Assembly (NCBI RefSeq): GCF_002999335.1
Contig: NW_020312546.1
Location: 62,001 to 126,000 of the forward strand
DNA from: Cyclospora cayetanensis
Lineage: Eukaryota; Apicomplexa; Conoidasida; Eucoccidiorida; Eimeriidae
Direction: 5' to 3'
DNA length: 64,000 nt
Below are positions 36,586-48,600 of this stretch, in pieces. The stretch's first letter is position 1. The number at the start of each line of letters is the position of its first letter. The notes under the pieces were generated by a model. It searched no databases. It was not told where the DNA came from and worked only from the letters and a program-made list of their open reading frames with translations. The translations under genes were made by a program, and so were the position numbers.

Positions 36586-38345
36586 ATGGCGTTTTGGACA
36601 GAAGGCGAAAACACGGCTGTCATGATCGAGGCACCCCCGCTGTTTCATGAGCACGCGTGTTTTGTTGAACCCTCCCACCTCCCTGTTCCCCCTGCTTCAC
36701 CCGCCACTGAGCTCTTCCTCTCGGTAGACACGAGGCCAGCAAAGCGGTCGAATGCCACCAGTGCAGAGGAGATCCCCTGCTGTCTTCAGTGGCGCCTTTC
36801 GACAGTGCCCCACGTAAGCCAGAAATAAAGGGCTAATCTGCACGTGTTTTCTACTACTTTGGCTCGCGAGTTGGTCGTTTCTACGGGAGTGGCGGGAAAC
36901 TCTCTCTCTCCAAAGCCCCTAGATTTGCTCTCAAAATCCAGCTGTACGTACACTCGCCCCCTCGTGTTCGTTGCTGCTACTCTGGCCCCCGTTCCTCCTG
37001 CATCTGCTGCAGCTGTGGTCACAGGGAGACAAAGGAGGCACTGAGCCAGACGCATCAAGGAAGCAGACAGCAGATAAGGCTACGCGCGAAGCAGTTGTTT
37101 CAACGCGAGCTCCGCTGCTCTCTGGCGCATGAAGCCTTACAGAGCAGCCCCCGCGTCAGTGGCAGCAGCGCACTGAGCTCTGCTGTGCGCCTTCGCTCTT
37201 TTTCTGAACTCCGATCTCTCCCCGGCTATGTTTCGGAGAACTTTTTGTTCGGAGAAGATCCCTCGCCACCTCCTTCGAGAGAAAAGCCCAGAAGGCACGT
37301 CTACAGGGGGGGAGGCGTTGAAATCTACTGGCTCTCGCCAAAAGAAGGCAGTAGCAGAGGCGAGCAGTCTCAAAAGAAAGGCGCATCTTCCAGGGGAGCA
37401 TCCGCAGAACCTCAAGAAACCTCCCAGCAGGGCAGCAGGGATGCCGACGCTGCTGCTTCGGAAGAATCCGCATCGCAGCAGGAGCATGCAGACAGACCAC
37501 ACACTAGTGCTGCAGAAACTCCCGAATCAAAAGCGCCAGCGGCTGCGGAGGCTGGACAAACAGCTGGCAAGGATGTAGTGGGTGCTGTCGGCAGAGCAGC
37601 ACCCCCTGCCGAAGCATTCACTGATGCCCTCTTGAAGGACATATTCTTGTGTCTATACACCGCACTCAAAGAAAACTACGCAAAACAACAAAAGCTAGAC
37701 AAGCGCCAGCGCCGTATCGAAGAATCCTTGCAACTACAGCAACAAAAACAACTCCAAAAACAACCCCAGCAGCAGCATGACCAAGAGAAAACACCTCTAG
37801 CGAACCGACAAGAAGTATCCTCTGCATCCTGCCTTTACGACACCCTAGCGCCTTCTCTCTCCTTTGTATCCCGAGGCAACCACAGTGCTAACAAAGCTTC
37901 ATCATCTTCATCATCATCTCCTTCTTCTTCATCTTGTTCTTCTTCTTGTGCTTTTGCTGCTGCTGATGTGTTGCCACCAATTCCACCGCACCCGTGGTAC
38001 GTTAAAGAGTCTACACGCGTAGGAAACTCCGTAGAAGCACCACCCTTACTCCCGCCTTCGCCAGGCCTGTGCTCGCAGGAGGAAAGGCTAGCACGCGACA
38101 CGATAGCAGCACTTGTTACTCAGCCTCACCAGCAGCAAATGTATGGCTTCTTAGGAGGCTGCTCTCCCCCAGCTGCAAGCGCGCGGGGGCAGCGATACGA
38201 GTATCTGCCGCCGCTGCCTCCCCCCACAGAAGCTAGAATCGAAAGAGTGCTGCTGCAAGCGCGGAGAAGAAGAGCAGCTTCTTCTCTCGCAGGTTCCTTT
38301 CTGAGCCATCCCAGCGCAGGAGGGGGGGCACCCAAAACGAGCTAG
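36586..38345 (+). CDS. Gln/Ser-rich protein of unknown function, two exons
   Basis: The second exon is an open frame from about 37074/37095 to the TAG at 38345 and carries most of the protein. It has no ATG near its 5' end, so an upstream exon is needed. The best candidate is 36586-36813, starting MAFWTEGENTAVM and ending at a phase-0 GTAAGC donor. A phase-0 acceptor at 37073 or 37094 continues the frame. The second exon begins with a structured-looking part (LRSLPGYVSENFLFGEDP, then HVYRGGGVEIYWLSP). It passes through a Ser/Ala/Glu-rich linker and a short helical segment (DALLKDIFLCLYTALKENY, followed by a basic Gln-rich coiled-coil-like stretch). It then has a poly-Ser run and a Pro-rich part with an Arg-rich helix near the end. 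No family was recognised. The first-exon assignment is the weakest part. The gene is convergent with the next one. Confidence 0.55.
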
Positions 38346-39562
38346 GTACACAACAGGCAGCACAGGCAAGCGACTGCTGCTGCCGCCGCTGCTCCCCCCT
38401 TCTTGCCTTTTTCTTGTCAAGTGCCTTTACGAGTTTTGCTCGCGCACATGGGGAGGCCACGCCAGCGTGTAGCGGAAGGAGGGCTGTGTCGTTTGTTTGC
38501 CACGCCAGCGTGTAAGCCCCTTCGAGCACACAGCAGTCAGGCAGCAGCCAGCCTTGCCCAAGCCACTCCGTCCATGCAAGCTGCGTGCATGCGTGCTTGA
38601 TTGCTCGAAGCGGATGCTCGGCGAAAGCAGATAGTCGTACAAGACTCCCCTAGGGCGGATGCGCTTATCTCATTCCGCCAAGAAGGGTCACACGAGAGCA
38701 AGGAGGGGTGGCTGCGTGCTGTTACTGAGAGCTGCACAACTCCCCCTAGGCCTCCCTATGCCCTACTGAAAAACGCGAATCCAGCCTCAGATACGCATGT
38801 TTTCACGCTTCAAATAGGCAGACAGACCGCTATAATTTTCCTGCAAGCGCTTACTGGGGTTGCCGAATACGTGTAGATCGAGATGCATACTCGTGGTTTA
38901 AAGATACGCATGCCGACATCGCGCATGCATCAGGATACTCGGTTCAAACATAGTAATACGCAGAGAGAAAGAGGTTCCCACCCTTGCATGTGCAAGCTGG
39001 CTGCTCGCATGCGCATGCGGTTGACGTATCGCACGCGTCATGTGCAATGCGGGGTGTCTTTCGAGAGGCAGACAGACGCGCTGTTTGGTGCACGGCGATG
39101 CACACAGGGAGATTCAGACAGGCACACTTTCAGCTCCTGAGTGTCTCTACATGTGGATATGCTGCGTGCATGGCTACGACGCGAAAGCGTAGGCAGGCTG
39201 CAGGAGGTCTCGTAGCAATCGTGGAATTTGGTTCTTTTCCCCTGGGAAGCCTTCTTTTGATTGTCGAGCATTCTACGCACTCGAGAATTGCGAGCGCTGC
39301 CTGCCCCTGCGGCTCTTAGTAGCCCCTATGACGGGATCCTTCAGTGCATGCATGCCCCCTACGGCTGCGCTTACACTACTCGCAGCGTGCGAAAAAGCCT
39401 TACTAGAGAGGAGATCGTCGCGGGGGGAGGGAAAAGAAGCACACTGGCTAAGACAAGGAAGACGATGCAGGGAAAGGGGGGGATGCGAGACGCATTACTG
39501 GCTTTCCTAATTGCCAGCACATCTAGAGAGTAAACGAAAGCCTCGATCTAAAACGAACGGCT
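38346..39562. other. Intergenic, between convergent genes
   Basis: The 3' ends of the plus-strand 36586 gene and the minus-strand 43861 gene face each other here. There are short frames only. Around 38880-39010 there are several GCATGC-type words and no long repeat. Confidence 0.4.
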
Positions 39563-42500
39563 TTAATAGGGGGCAGGGAAGAGTCTCTCGTGTGGCATCG
39601 GAGGGGAGGGGACTAGGGAGAGGGGAATTTTATTTTGCCCCCATGGCGGGTGCCCATAGTGCGATGGCTGCTGCACGTGAAAGTGTTGCTGAGTGGGCAA
39701 TTTCAAGAGCAGCTGTGGATGCAACTGAGCAGGGATATCCTCAAGACTCTGCGGAGGGGGCTGCTTGTGCTGGAGTCGGTGGGGGTAGAAATGCTGACGG
39801 CGTCTCTCGTGCACGTGCCGTTCCTCCACGTGCGAACCGTGTGGATTCCAGTGCTGCGCATGCCGCGACGTTGCAGCTGCTGCTTGTGCTTGTGCTTGTG
39901 CTGCCTTTGAGGCATCATTCCTGTCGCCCTCTCTTTCTTTCATCGCATCATAGCGTTTCATCCGCTTGCGCGTCCACGCAGCCTGCAAGCCCTTAGCCGT
40001 CAGCTCGCTGAAACGCGGCTGCGATCGCAGGCTCAGAGAATGCAGTCTGCAGCGGAAGCGCAGCACCTCGCAGCAGCAGCTAGCCAGCTGTGTCAGCAGC
40101 ACAGGAAAAAGGCGCGAACGCACGCACGACTTGTCTGGTTAAGGAGGCAGCGGCTCGCAGGCACACGAAGTCGCGTTTATGCCCTAGATGCAGACGCGCG
40201 TCTCGAGACGCTTCTATGGCTCTTTCGCCAGCAAAAACAAGAGCAGACATCAGAAACAAAAAGCAGGAAGTGCCCGTCAGCACGCTTTACCCGACTGGAT
40301 GCAAAGGCGAACCGCAGAGCCAATGGCTGTTACCACCACAGCAGAGACAGCGCACTTCGCAACTCTCAGGAACGGAGGCGTAGCGGCGCTGCAATGCAAA
40401 GGCATGCAAACACACAAACACACAAATACACACGCATGCATACATACACACACGCATACATACAGCGTCCATACATACATACATACATATACATACACAA
40501 ATACACGCATACATATACACGCACACATACACACATACACATACACACATACACATACACACACACATACACATACATACAGCGTGCATGGGAAAGGAGA
40601 AAATGCACGTCATTTGTGGCAGAAGAAGGCAAACGCACAAGCAGTTGGGCAAAACGGGAGGGGGGTTATAAAGTTAGTTTTACAAGGCAGCCATGCGAAA
40701 AGAATTAGGGGTAGATTGCGCATTTCTCGTTGTCAAGTCCGCTATGGAGAGGCTTTTTGCGACCTCTTCTCCCACCTCACTAACGCCCACTTCCCCACCT
40801 CAATTTTTCGACTCCCTTCACGGCTAGCCACATCTTAATCAGCCCCCCACGCACCACGCCGCTAGCTCGCTGATTAGCTAGCTGTCTAGCGCGCAAGCTG
40901 ATACACGCCACCAATCGCACTTACATCCCACAAGGATCGAAAGAAAGACAGACGCCGACTCGACCGGAAGTCGCAGCGATGATCGGAGGAAAAGCGCGAG
41001 CCTCTATGCCCACAACGCGTGCAGATTGCCCCTTCAGCACAAAAAACGCATGCGCTGTCGCTGTGGGGTGTCGCTGCAGCCAGCAGCTGCCCTCCTAACA
41101 GACAGCTTTTAGAGAGTGTGTGTTAGCGCAGCACTTTATCCGTTTTTCTCCACTCTCTCCACTCGCGAGAAGCACAGAAAAACAAGGTCCTATAGACTCA
41201 ACAGCTGAATCAGCACAGCAATTACAGCAGCCGCAACGCTTGATCGCGCTTACATTGACAAGCTTCTCTCGGAGAGCTGCTTCTAGGGCAGCTCTTCGCA
41301 GCACAAAAGGAGCACACCGACAGTGTCACCTTGTGAAGCGCCATCAGAAAAAGATGAAAACGCACAAGCTGCTGGTGAGATACCTCCAGCAATACGCCCT
41401 TCTCCTTCTCTGCACGTTGCTGGGCCTGAAGCTGCTGCCGTTGATCCTTCTCTGACGAATTTTGCTGCTGCGAATTCTCTTGCTGTTGCTGTTGCTGCTG
41501 CGAATTCTCTTGCTGTTGCTGTTGCTGCTGCGAATTCTCTTGCTGTTGCTGTTGCTCTGTATTCGACCATTGAGGCAGCAAAAGAACGAAGTCAACGAGT
41601 TCGAGGCGCTCTGTCGATGTCACTTGGGCAGCCGCCTCTTCCGTCTCCAGTTGCTGAGGCTTCTCCTCCTCCTGCGGTTCTTCTTGTTGCTCTTCTCGCT
41701 CTTGCTCTTCTCGCTCCTGCTCTTCTCGCTCCTGCTCTTCTCGCTCCTCTCGTTCTTCTCGCTCCTCTCGTTCTTCTTGTTCTCCTTGCTCTTCTTCTTG
41801 TTCTCCTTGCTCTTCTTCTTGTTGCCGCACAACACCCCTTCTTTCCTTTTGCTGCTGCGTTGCCGCTGCTCGTCGCATGCGACCATTCGTTTCTTCCCTT
41901 AAGACAGCTCCAAAGTACCTGCCTCCTGCGGAGGAACCCCTTAAGCGCCACCTTTCGTCGTAGTGGCGACGAAACTTTCGCTCCAACTCGAGCTGCTGCT
42001 GCTTCAAGGCTGCATGCAAGGCTTTCGCGTCTACCCGGCAGACACTGGGAAGCGCGTCGCCGTGGAGGCTGCTGCTGCCGTCCTTTTTGTGCTCGTCAGT
42101 CTCCACGCACGCCTCTACGCTTCCAGACTCCCGCCCCTCAGCGCTGCTCAAGCCTTCCGCTGCCACAGTCGCTGCTTCTGAAGGGGAGCAGCCAACATGC
42201 AGCGGCTGCAATACGCCGTCTTGCTGCAGCCTCGCGGTCAAACGTCGCAGCAGCAGCGCAAAATCGCATGCAAATGCCGCTCCTCCCGCTGCTTCAGCAC
42301 CAGCCAACGCCGCTGCACGCCCAGCAGCAAACTGCATCACGGAGCTCCCGCTAGCTGCTGCTGCTGCTGCTGCATGCGCTGCTTCTGCTTCTCCTCCTGC
42401 AGCATTTTCCTCGCGAAAACGCTTCCCCCGTATTCCCCCCCCTTGCTGCTGCCGATGCTGCTGCAGCCGATGCTGCCGTCCATCTGCTGATGGCTTCAGG

Positions 42501-43861
42501 AGCTCCTCGAGAGAAGAATCGCCTTCCGCCTCGAGTGTGAACAGGGGAACCTCGCTGCTTCTGCTTCTCCTGCTTCTCCTGCTTCTGCTGCGCTGATGCT
42601 GGCGAGGCTGTTGCCTTCTGAAGTCGGGGGAACTGCAGGCAGCGTGCTGCTTGAAAGTAAGATGTGTCTCGCAAAAAGCAGAGCTGCTGCTGCTGCTGCT
42701 GTTGACACTCGCGCCGTGGGCAGTGCTGTCACCACGACAGCCAACATCTTGCATAGGGCTCACATGGCTGCTGCCTCCGTGCTGGAATGCAAACTTTCTG
42801 TATCTACTGAGGCTGTTGGGAACCTCGCTTCTCCCTCTGCTGCTTTGGTTTGTGTTGCTGTTGTTGCTGCCTGTCTTCTTGCTGTTGCTGGGTAGCACCT
42901 GCCTCCTGCTGCTGCTGCTGCTGTAGCTGTTGTTGGCGTTGAAGCTGTTGGTGTTGTTACTGTTGGTGTTGTGGCTATTGCCGTAGCCGGTGCTGTTGTG
43001 GCTGCTGTTGGCGTTGTAGCTATTGCCGTAGCCGGTGCTGTTGTAGCTGCTGTTGGCGTTGTAGCCATAGCTCCTGCTGAAGCTTTCGGTTTCGCTGTTG
43101 CTGTGCCTGTAGCTGTACGCGTTGCTGCTGCTGTAGCTGTTGCTGCTGCTGCTCCCCCCATCTGCACCAATGCAGTGTACGTACTGCTCCTCGAGTCTAT
43201 CGTCTGTGGGGACGCTCGTTCTTCGTGCGATCCGCTGCTGCTTTGGAAGCGAAAACGAAACTGTCTCTCTGAACAATCTCTGGGGATGTTCATGGAAGAC
43301 TTCGACAGCTTGCTGCTGCAGCGGCTGCTGCAGCTGCTGCGCGCGATAGTGTAGGTGTTGCTGCTGCAGCTCGTGCTGAGGCTTGGATTCGTATTCTGAA
43401 CAGTTAAAGCCTGCATGCCCCTGGTATGCATGCCAAGGAGGAATTTGTGCAAGCTGCTGCTGCTGCTGCTGCTGCTGTAGCGGCTGGGAGTGCAAGACAA
43501 GGGCGGCTCCTTGCTCGGAGGATCTCGGCAAGTAAGTCCATCTGTCGTTGGAGCTGACATGCTGCTGCGCGTCTTGCGTCTGCTCCCGCCTCCCCTGCGT
43601 CTGCCAGGCGTCTTGCGGCTGCAAGGCAGCTCTCGAAGCGTCAAGACGCCATCCGAAAGCTCCAGCGGCAGCCGTGTCTGGAAGCGGATGGCAGGGAGCC
43701 TCTGAGAGCCAGGGGAGGTCCTCTCTTCTTTCTTCTCGTCTTCTTCTCCCTTCTCCGCTGCTGCTGCGGAAGGCACGAGCGTCCTGTGTGCTCTCTGGAG
43801 CATGCGAGAAAACGCCTTGCTGCGATACCCCTGAAGCTCTGCTTCTCCAGGATGCCGCCAT
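39563..43861 (-). CDS. Large Gln/Ser/Asn-rich protein of unknown function
   Basis: The first exon runs from the ATG at 43861 to a strong GTAAGC donor after 41254 (phase 1), about 869 codons. Exons at about 40219-40131 (or 40128) and 40018-39563 keep the frame and would complete a protein of about 1050 residues. Their junctions are plausible but not certain; the first of these acceptors ends GAAAGAG. If splicing is skipped, the frame stops at 41222. Regions in order: a poly-Gln/Arg-rich N-terminus; a Ser/Asn/Tyr stretch with a tandem NSTGYGNSYNANSS-like repeat; a basic RSRRSRRSRS patch; a possible folded part around FACDFALLLRRLTARL and ALKQQQLELERKFRRHYDERWRL; Glu/Gln/Arg repeats; and a segment FLMALHKVTLSVCSFC. 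No domain was recognised. Low-complexity and RS-like patches suggest a nuclear or RNA-associated protein, but this is weak inference. Its start lies 1.24 kb from the divergent CCCH gene. Confidence 0.6.
40407..40585. repeat. CA/TACA microsatellite
   Basis: This is a run of ACACA and CATACATA units. It lies in the proposed intron between the first and second exons of the minus-strand gene and creates spurious His/Thr or Cys/Val frames on both strands. Confidence 0.9.
41458..41560. repeat. 30-bp tandem repeat inside the coding region
   Basis: About three copies of a unit containing GCGAATTCTC followed by TTGCTGTTGC are present. On the minus strand each copy encodes ten residues, an EN pair followed by SQ and a Gln run, so the frame is kept. 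Confidence 0.9.
41690..41830. repeat. Short tandem repeats encoding Glu/Arg/Gln
   Basis: 15-bp units (TCTCGCTCCTGCTCT and variants) and related CTTGTTCTC units on the plus strand encode EEQER- and EEREE-type repeats in the minus-strand gene. All units keep the frame. Confidence 0.8.
42960..43075. repeat. 45-bp tandem repeat inside the coding region
   Basis: At least two near-identical copies of a 45-bp unit (containing GCTATTGCCGTAGCCGGTGC) are present. On the minus strand they encode a 15-residue Asn/Ser/Tyr/Gly repeat around STGYGNS. Confidence 0.85.
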
Positions 43862-44374
43862 GAAGGCACTGGCTGCTGCTGCTGCTGCTGAAGTGCAGCA
43901 GCGGCTCGCTCTGACAGGGGCCGGCGGCTGCCGCCTCAGCGGCGCTGAACGTCGTTGGTGGTGTTGTTGCTGTTGCTGCTGCTGTCTTAGCCGATAAAGC
44001 GCTCGTCACGCGCGAGGCAGACAGCGTTAGCTGTCGCCAGGGGTGACTTCTCTCTCTCTCTGTAACACACCTGACTTAGAAGTCGCGCAGTCAAGGCTGC
44101 TGTCGTTGCGTTGCGTTGCTTTGCCTTGCGGCGGTGGTGGTGTGCAGCAGCAGGAGCAGCAGCAGCAGCAGCGGCGACGGCGGCTCTGCCTTGCGGAGGG
44201 GAAAGCGGAGCATAATTGCGGTTGCTCGCTCGACAGCCAGCCACGAGCGTGTTGTTGCGTGGAAGAAAACGCGGCAAGGCAAGCCCTCTCTAGCCGACAG
44301 GCAACTCGTCGCTCTGTCTCGAGCTGTCTGTACACCGCAGCAGCAGCGGCAGCGGCCGCCGCCGCCGCCGCCGC

Positions 44375-44416
<42 letters not shown>

Positions 44417-45100
44417 GCAGGGGTAGCGGCTTTGCAGTCATGCATGTGTAACGCGTGAGGGGCCTTTGCGATCTCCTTTTCTTGTTTCACAGTTTCTACT
44501 TCTGTGGGCTTTTAGCAGCTCCTCGCGGATCATATGCTGCGGCGGCTGCAACACGCAGGCTCTCTGTGCGCCGCAGCACTAATACGCTGTATGCACAGCA
44601 GCAGCCGCTGCTGCTGCTGCCGTTATTGCACCTGCGGCCGCATCTTGCGTCTTCTGCGCAAACGCTGCATATTTACCCCTTATTGTCGCCTTAGCCTCTT
44701 GGCACCTCTGCCGCGGCAGTGACAACGGCGCATTCACTACCCCCTGCAACACCTGCCTGCAGCAGCGCAGAGGAGCGCCCCCCTCCCCACGTCGAGAGCG
44801 AGAGAAAAATATATTTTCACATTTATTCATATATTTACACACGCTGCTGACGTCGACACCTGCAAGCTTACCGCACCTGCTTGCACTTCTGCAGCACCGC
44901 TCCTGCTCCGAGATCTTCGTTCGTGGCGAGGCCCCTCCCGCCTGCGCTGCTGCCAGTAGTAGCAGCATCACTATCAGCAGCATCACTGTCAGCAGCATCA
45001 CTGTCAGCAGCAGTAATACTCATCCTCCTCTGCTGCGCAAGCGACTCTGGCAAGCAGCAGCAGCAACATTCCTCCCTCCCCTAGTGGCTCTCGAGGGAAA
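43862..45100. promoter_or_regulatory. Intergenic region between divergent genes, presumably a shared promoter region
   Basis: The minus-strand gene starting at 43861 and the CCCH gene starting at 45101 are head-to-head, so both promoters should lie here. It contains GCC and GCT runs at 44339-44416, a CTG-rich stretch, a short TATTTTC/TATTTAC AT-rich patch at about 44808-44840, and a small ATCACTGTCAGCAGC tandem at about 44960-45015. The promoter role rests only on gene orientation. Confidence 0.45.
44339..44416. repeat. GCC/GCT trinucleotide repeat
   Basis: A run of CAGCAG is followed by about seven GCC units and then about fifteen GCT units. It lies outside any gene called here. Confidence 0.95.
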
Positions 45101-45602
45101 ATGGCTGCACTGGGAGCTGGCGGTCGAGAGGCACATACTCCCCTCGCGTATCGGACTGTTCTCTGCAGATACTTCCAAGTAAGCCTCTCCTTGCTGCTTA
45201 CTTCTCCTTGCTGCGTTCTTCTCTCTTGAGGGGTGCTGCTGCTGCTGCCCGATGACGCCTCGTGTGCTCCCATGGAGATCAGCTTTCGCCAAAAGCGCCT
45301 GAGGCTGCGTCTAGCTGAACGTGTGAGCCAACTTTGCGGAGCCTTCCTGCGCTTACGCAGAGTGGATACTGCCCTGCTGGCGAGAGCTGCACTTTCATCC
45401 ACTCATCTGAAGACTCTCTCACTCCCGCGACACAGCAGTGCAAGAGCTTCTTGATGGTAACACACACAGCTAGCGCTGCTGCCTTCGAGGCTTGTCAGAA
45501 AGGCGCATGGGCTGCTGCACTTACGGATGCCTTGGGGAGTTTGGGGAGGATGTTTCGACGTGCCAGATGCCGAAGCTTTCGCGGCTTGTATGTATGTATA
45601 CA

Positions 45603-45653
<51 letters not shown>

Positions 45654-48600
45654 ATGGGTATGTATATGTGTCATCCTGCTTGCCTGTTCAGGGAGCTTGC
45701 AAGAACGGCATCAACTGCCCGTTCGCGCACTCCAATCCGCATGCAACTGCAGCGGGGAATGTTGCTGCAGCTGCTGCTCCTGCAGCTGCTGCCAGTCAAC
45801 AGCAGCAGCAGCAGCTGCTGCTGCGGGGGCAGCAGCAGGGAGACTACGCTGGTAGGGCAGGCGCTTTTTCAGCACTCAGTGTCGACTACAAATTGGGTAT
45901 GGAAACTGTTTTCGGCGAGAAGCCTGTGTGATGAACTGCTTCTGCCCCACTGCCTCCTGTCTTCTGCCTTCTTGCCGCTGCTGCTTCTCCCCCTGCTGCT
46001 GCATGCATCGCATACGCTGCATGCGATGCATGCGATGCATGCAGCGTATGCATCGCATGCGCGGCCTTCATGCCAACGGATTGGGGCTTTTGCCTCTAGA
46101 GCGGCTGATGACGCTTTCTCCTTCCGAGGCATGCCTGCCTCCTCTTTGCTGCCTCTCAAGACGCTAGTTCAGTTCACATACACACACACACATGCATGCA
46201 TGCATGCATGCACACACATGCATGCATGCACACACACACATGCATGCACACACATGCATGCATGTTGAATGACTGCGACCTGTCTCTTTTGTGCCTTGCT
46301 GCAGCTTCGCACGCAGCGGTCGCGCAATCAGCAGCAGTGCATAGCCCGCATCACCGGCAGCAGCAGCAGCAGCAGCTGCAGCAGCAGCAGCAGCAGCAGC
46401 TGCAGCAGCAGCAGCAGCTGCAGCAGCAGCAGCTGCAGCAGGCTGCTTACGGCCTCGTGAATCCCTACGGCGACATCGACGGCTACGGGGGCCCCCAGGG
46501 GGCCCCCAGCTACGCCCTCGCGGCTGCTGCTCCTGCTGCTTACGCTCACGTGCAGTTTGCAGCAGATGCAGCAGCAGCAGCAAGCCCAGAGGTTGCTCTG
46601 TATCAACATCACCAACGGTACATAGCGGCTTCCCCTGCCGGAGCAGCAGCTGCAACAGCAGCTTCCGCCCACTACGGAGCCTATGCTGCGCCTTCCCCGT
46701 ATGCTGCTGCTGCTGCTTCTGCAGCGGCAGCAGCAGCTCCAGCAACTGGCCCTTATGCGGCGGCAGCAGCTGCTGCTGCCTATGCCTCTCCGCTTGCGCA
46801 TCCGAAGGCGAAGACGAAGATGTGCACCTTCTGGCCTGTAAGTTGCCTTCCTGCGCTTCTCGCGCTGCGCTTTTAGCGGCGGAGCCTTCTGCTTCCTTCT
46901 TCGAGGAGTCTCCGACGTGCTTTGCGCCTCCCCTCGGCGGCACACACTCCTCACGCAGATGCCACTTTTGCCACAGGCTGCTTGTCTCCTCTCCCGTGGC
47001 GATAGCAACGGCCTCCTGCCACCGTGACTTGCTGTGCAAAAGGCTGCTACTGCTGCTGCCGAAGATGCTGCTGATGATGCTGCTGATGATGATGCTGCTG
47101 ATGATGATGCTGCTGATGATGATCCTTCTTCGATTGCCTTCACGTGCGCTCTGCAGGATCGATGTCGGAAAGGCGATCAGTGCCCTTATATTCATGGCAA
47201 TGATGATCCTCTCCACGGTACCGCAGACGTCGCTGTCTGTCTGTCTCTATATATATATATATGCATTCTCTGCTGTGTGTGGTAGTATATATGTATATAT
47301 ATGTTTATACTCCCTCTGCTGTGTGTGTGTGTCTCTGTCTCTCTCTCTCTATATATATATATATATACTCCCTCTGCTGTCTGTCTGTCTCTCTCTCTAC
47401 ATACATACTCCCTCTGCTTTTTGTGTGCGTGTATGTGTATATCTCTGCCTGTCTCTCTCTCTCTCCCTTTCTCTCTCTCTCTACATATATACTCCCTCTG
47501 CTTTTTGTGTGCGTGTATGTGTCTGTCTCTGCCTGTCTGTCTGCCTTTCTCTCTCTCTCTCTACATATATACTCCCTCTGCTTTGTGTGTATATCTCTCT
47601 CCCTTTCTCTCTCTCTCTCTACATATACACTCCCTCTGCTTTTTGTGTGCGTGTATATCTCTGCCTGTCTCTCTCTCTCCCTTTCTCTCTCTCTCTCCAT
47701 ATATACTCCCTCTGCTTTGTGTCTCTGTACAAGGCTTTTCCCAGGTTTGTTTTTGTGATTGTTTGTGTTTCAGTGGGCGGTCCTGCAGCCCGTTTGCAGG
47801 CTGCAGCGATGGCTTCCATGGCTGCTGTTCATGGGCAAGCCGCAGCAGCTTATTAGTAAGCTTTTTGCATGCAGGCTGCCTGCTTGCTCGCCGTTGGAGC
47901 TTGACTGCCTCCTCCTGCACACGTCTTTTGCACTGTTTCTCGCCGTCGTGCGGAGAAGTCAGCGGCCTGTCTCTGCAGCTGCACGCCTCGAGCATGCCGT
48001 CTGCAGCGGCGAAGAGGGATGCACGCTTGTCGCAGTAGAGAGTACTTTCTCCAGAGCAGCAACAGAGCACAGGGGAAAAGCAAAGGCATTTGTGGCAACT
48101 CCGGTTATCGGGCTGCTTCTTTGGATGGCATGTGTGTTTGTACGTGTGCTTTCGTTTTTGTATGTGTGTTTTGTATGTGTGTTTTGTATGTGTGTTTTGT
48201 ATGTGTGTTTTCGTGTATGTGTGCTTTGTATGTGTGTTTTCGTGTATGTGTGTTTTTGTGTTTTTGTATGTGTGTTTTCGTGTATGTGTTTTTGTGTTTT
48301 TGTATGTGTTTTTTTGTGTATGTGTTTTCGTGTATGTGTTTTTGTTGTGTTTGTACATGTGTTTGTTTTCGTATTTTTTTTGTTTTTGTATGTTTTTGTA
48401 TATGTATTTTTGTATGTGTCTTTGTATATGTATTCTTGCATGTGTTTTTGTTGTGTTTTTACATGTGTTTGTTTTCGTATGTTTTCGTATTTTTTTTGTT
48501 TTTGTATATGTATTTTTGTATGTGTTTTTGTATGTGTATTCTTGCATGTGTTTTTGTTGTGTTTGTATGTGTATTTTTGTATATGTATTCTTGCGTGTGT

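Noticed and set aside
41323..43354. Plus-strand Leu/Ala-rich ORFs
   Set aside because: They are complements of the Gln/Ser-coding minus-strand gene, formed by CTG read instead of CAG.
46164..47216. Minus-strand ORF of 350 codons
   Set aside because: It is antisense to CCCH exons 4 and 5 and their introns. It contains only complements of CAG and CACA repeats, with no domain.
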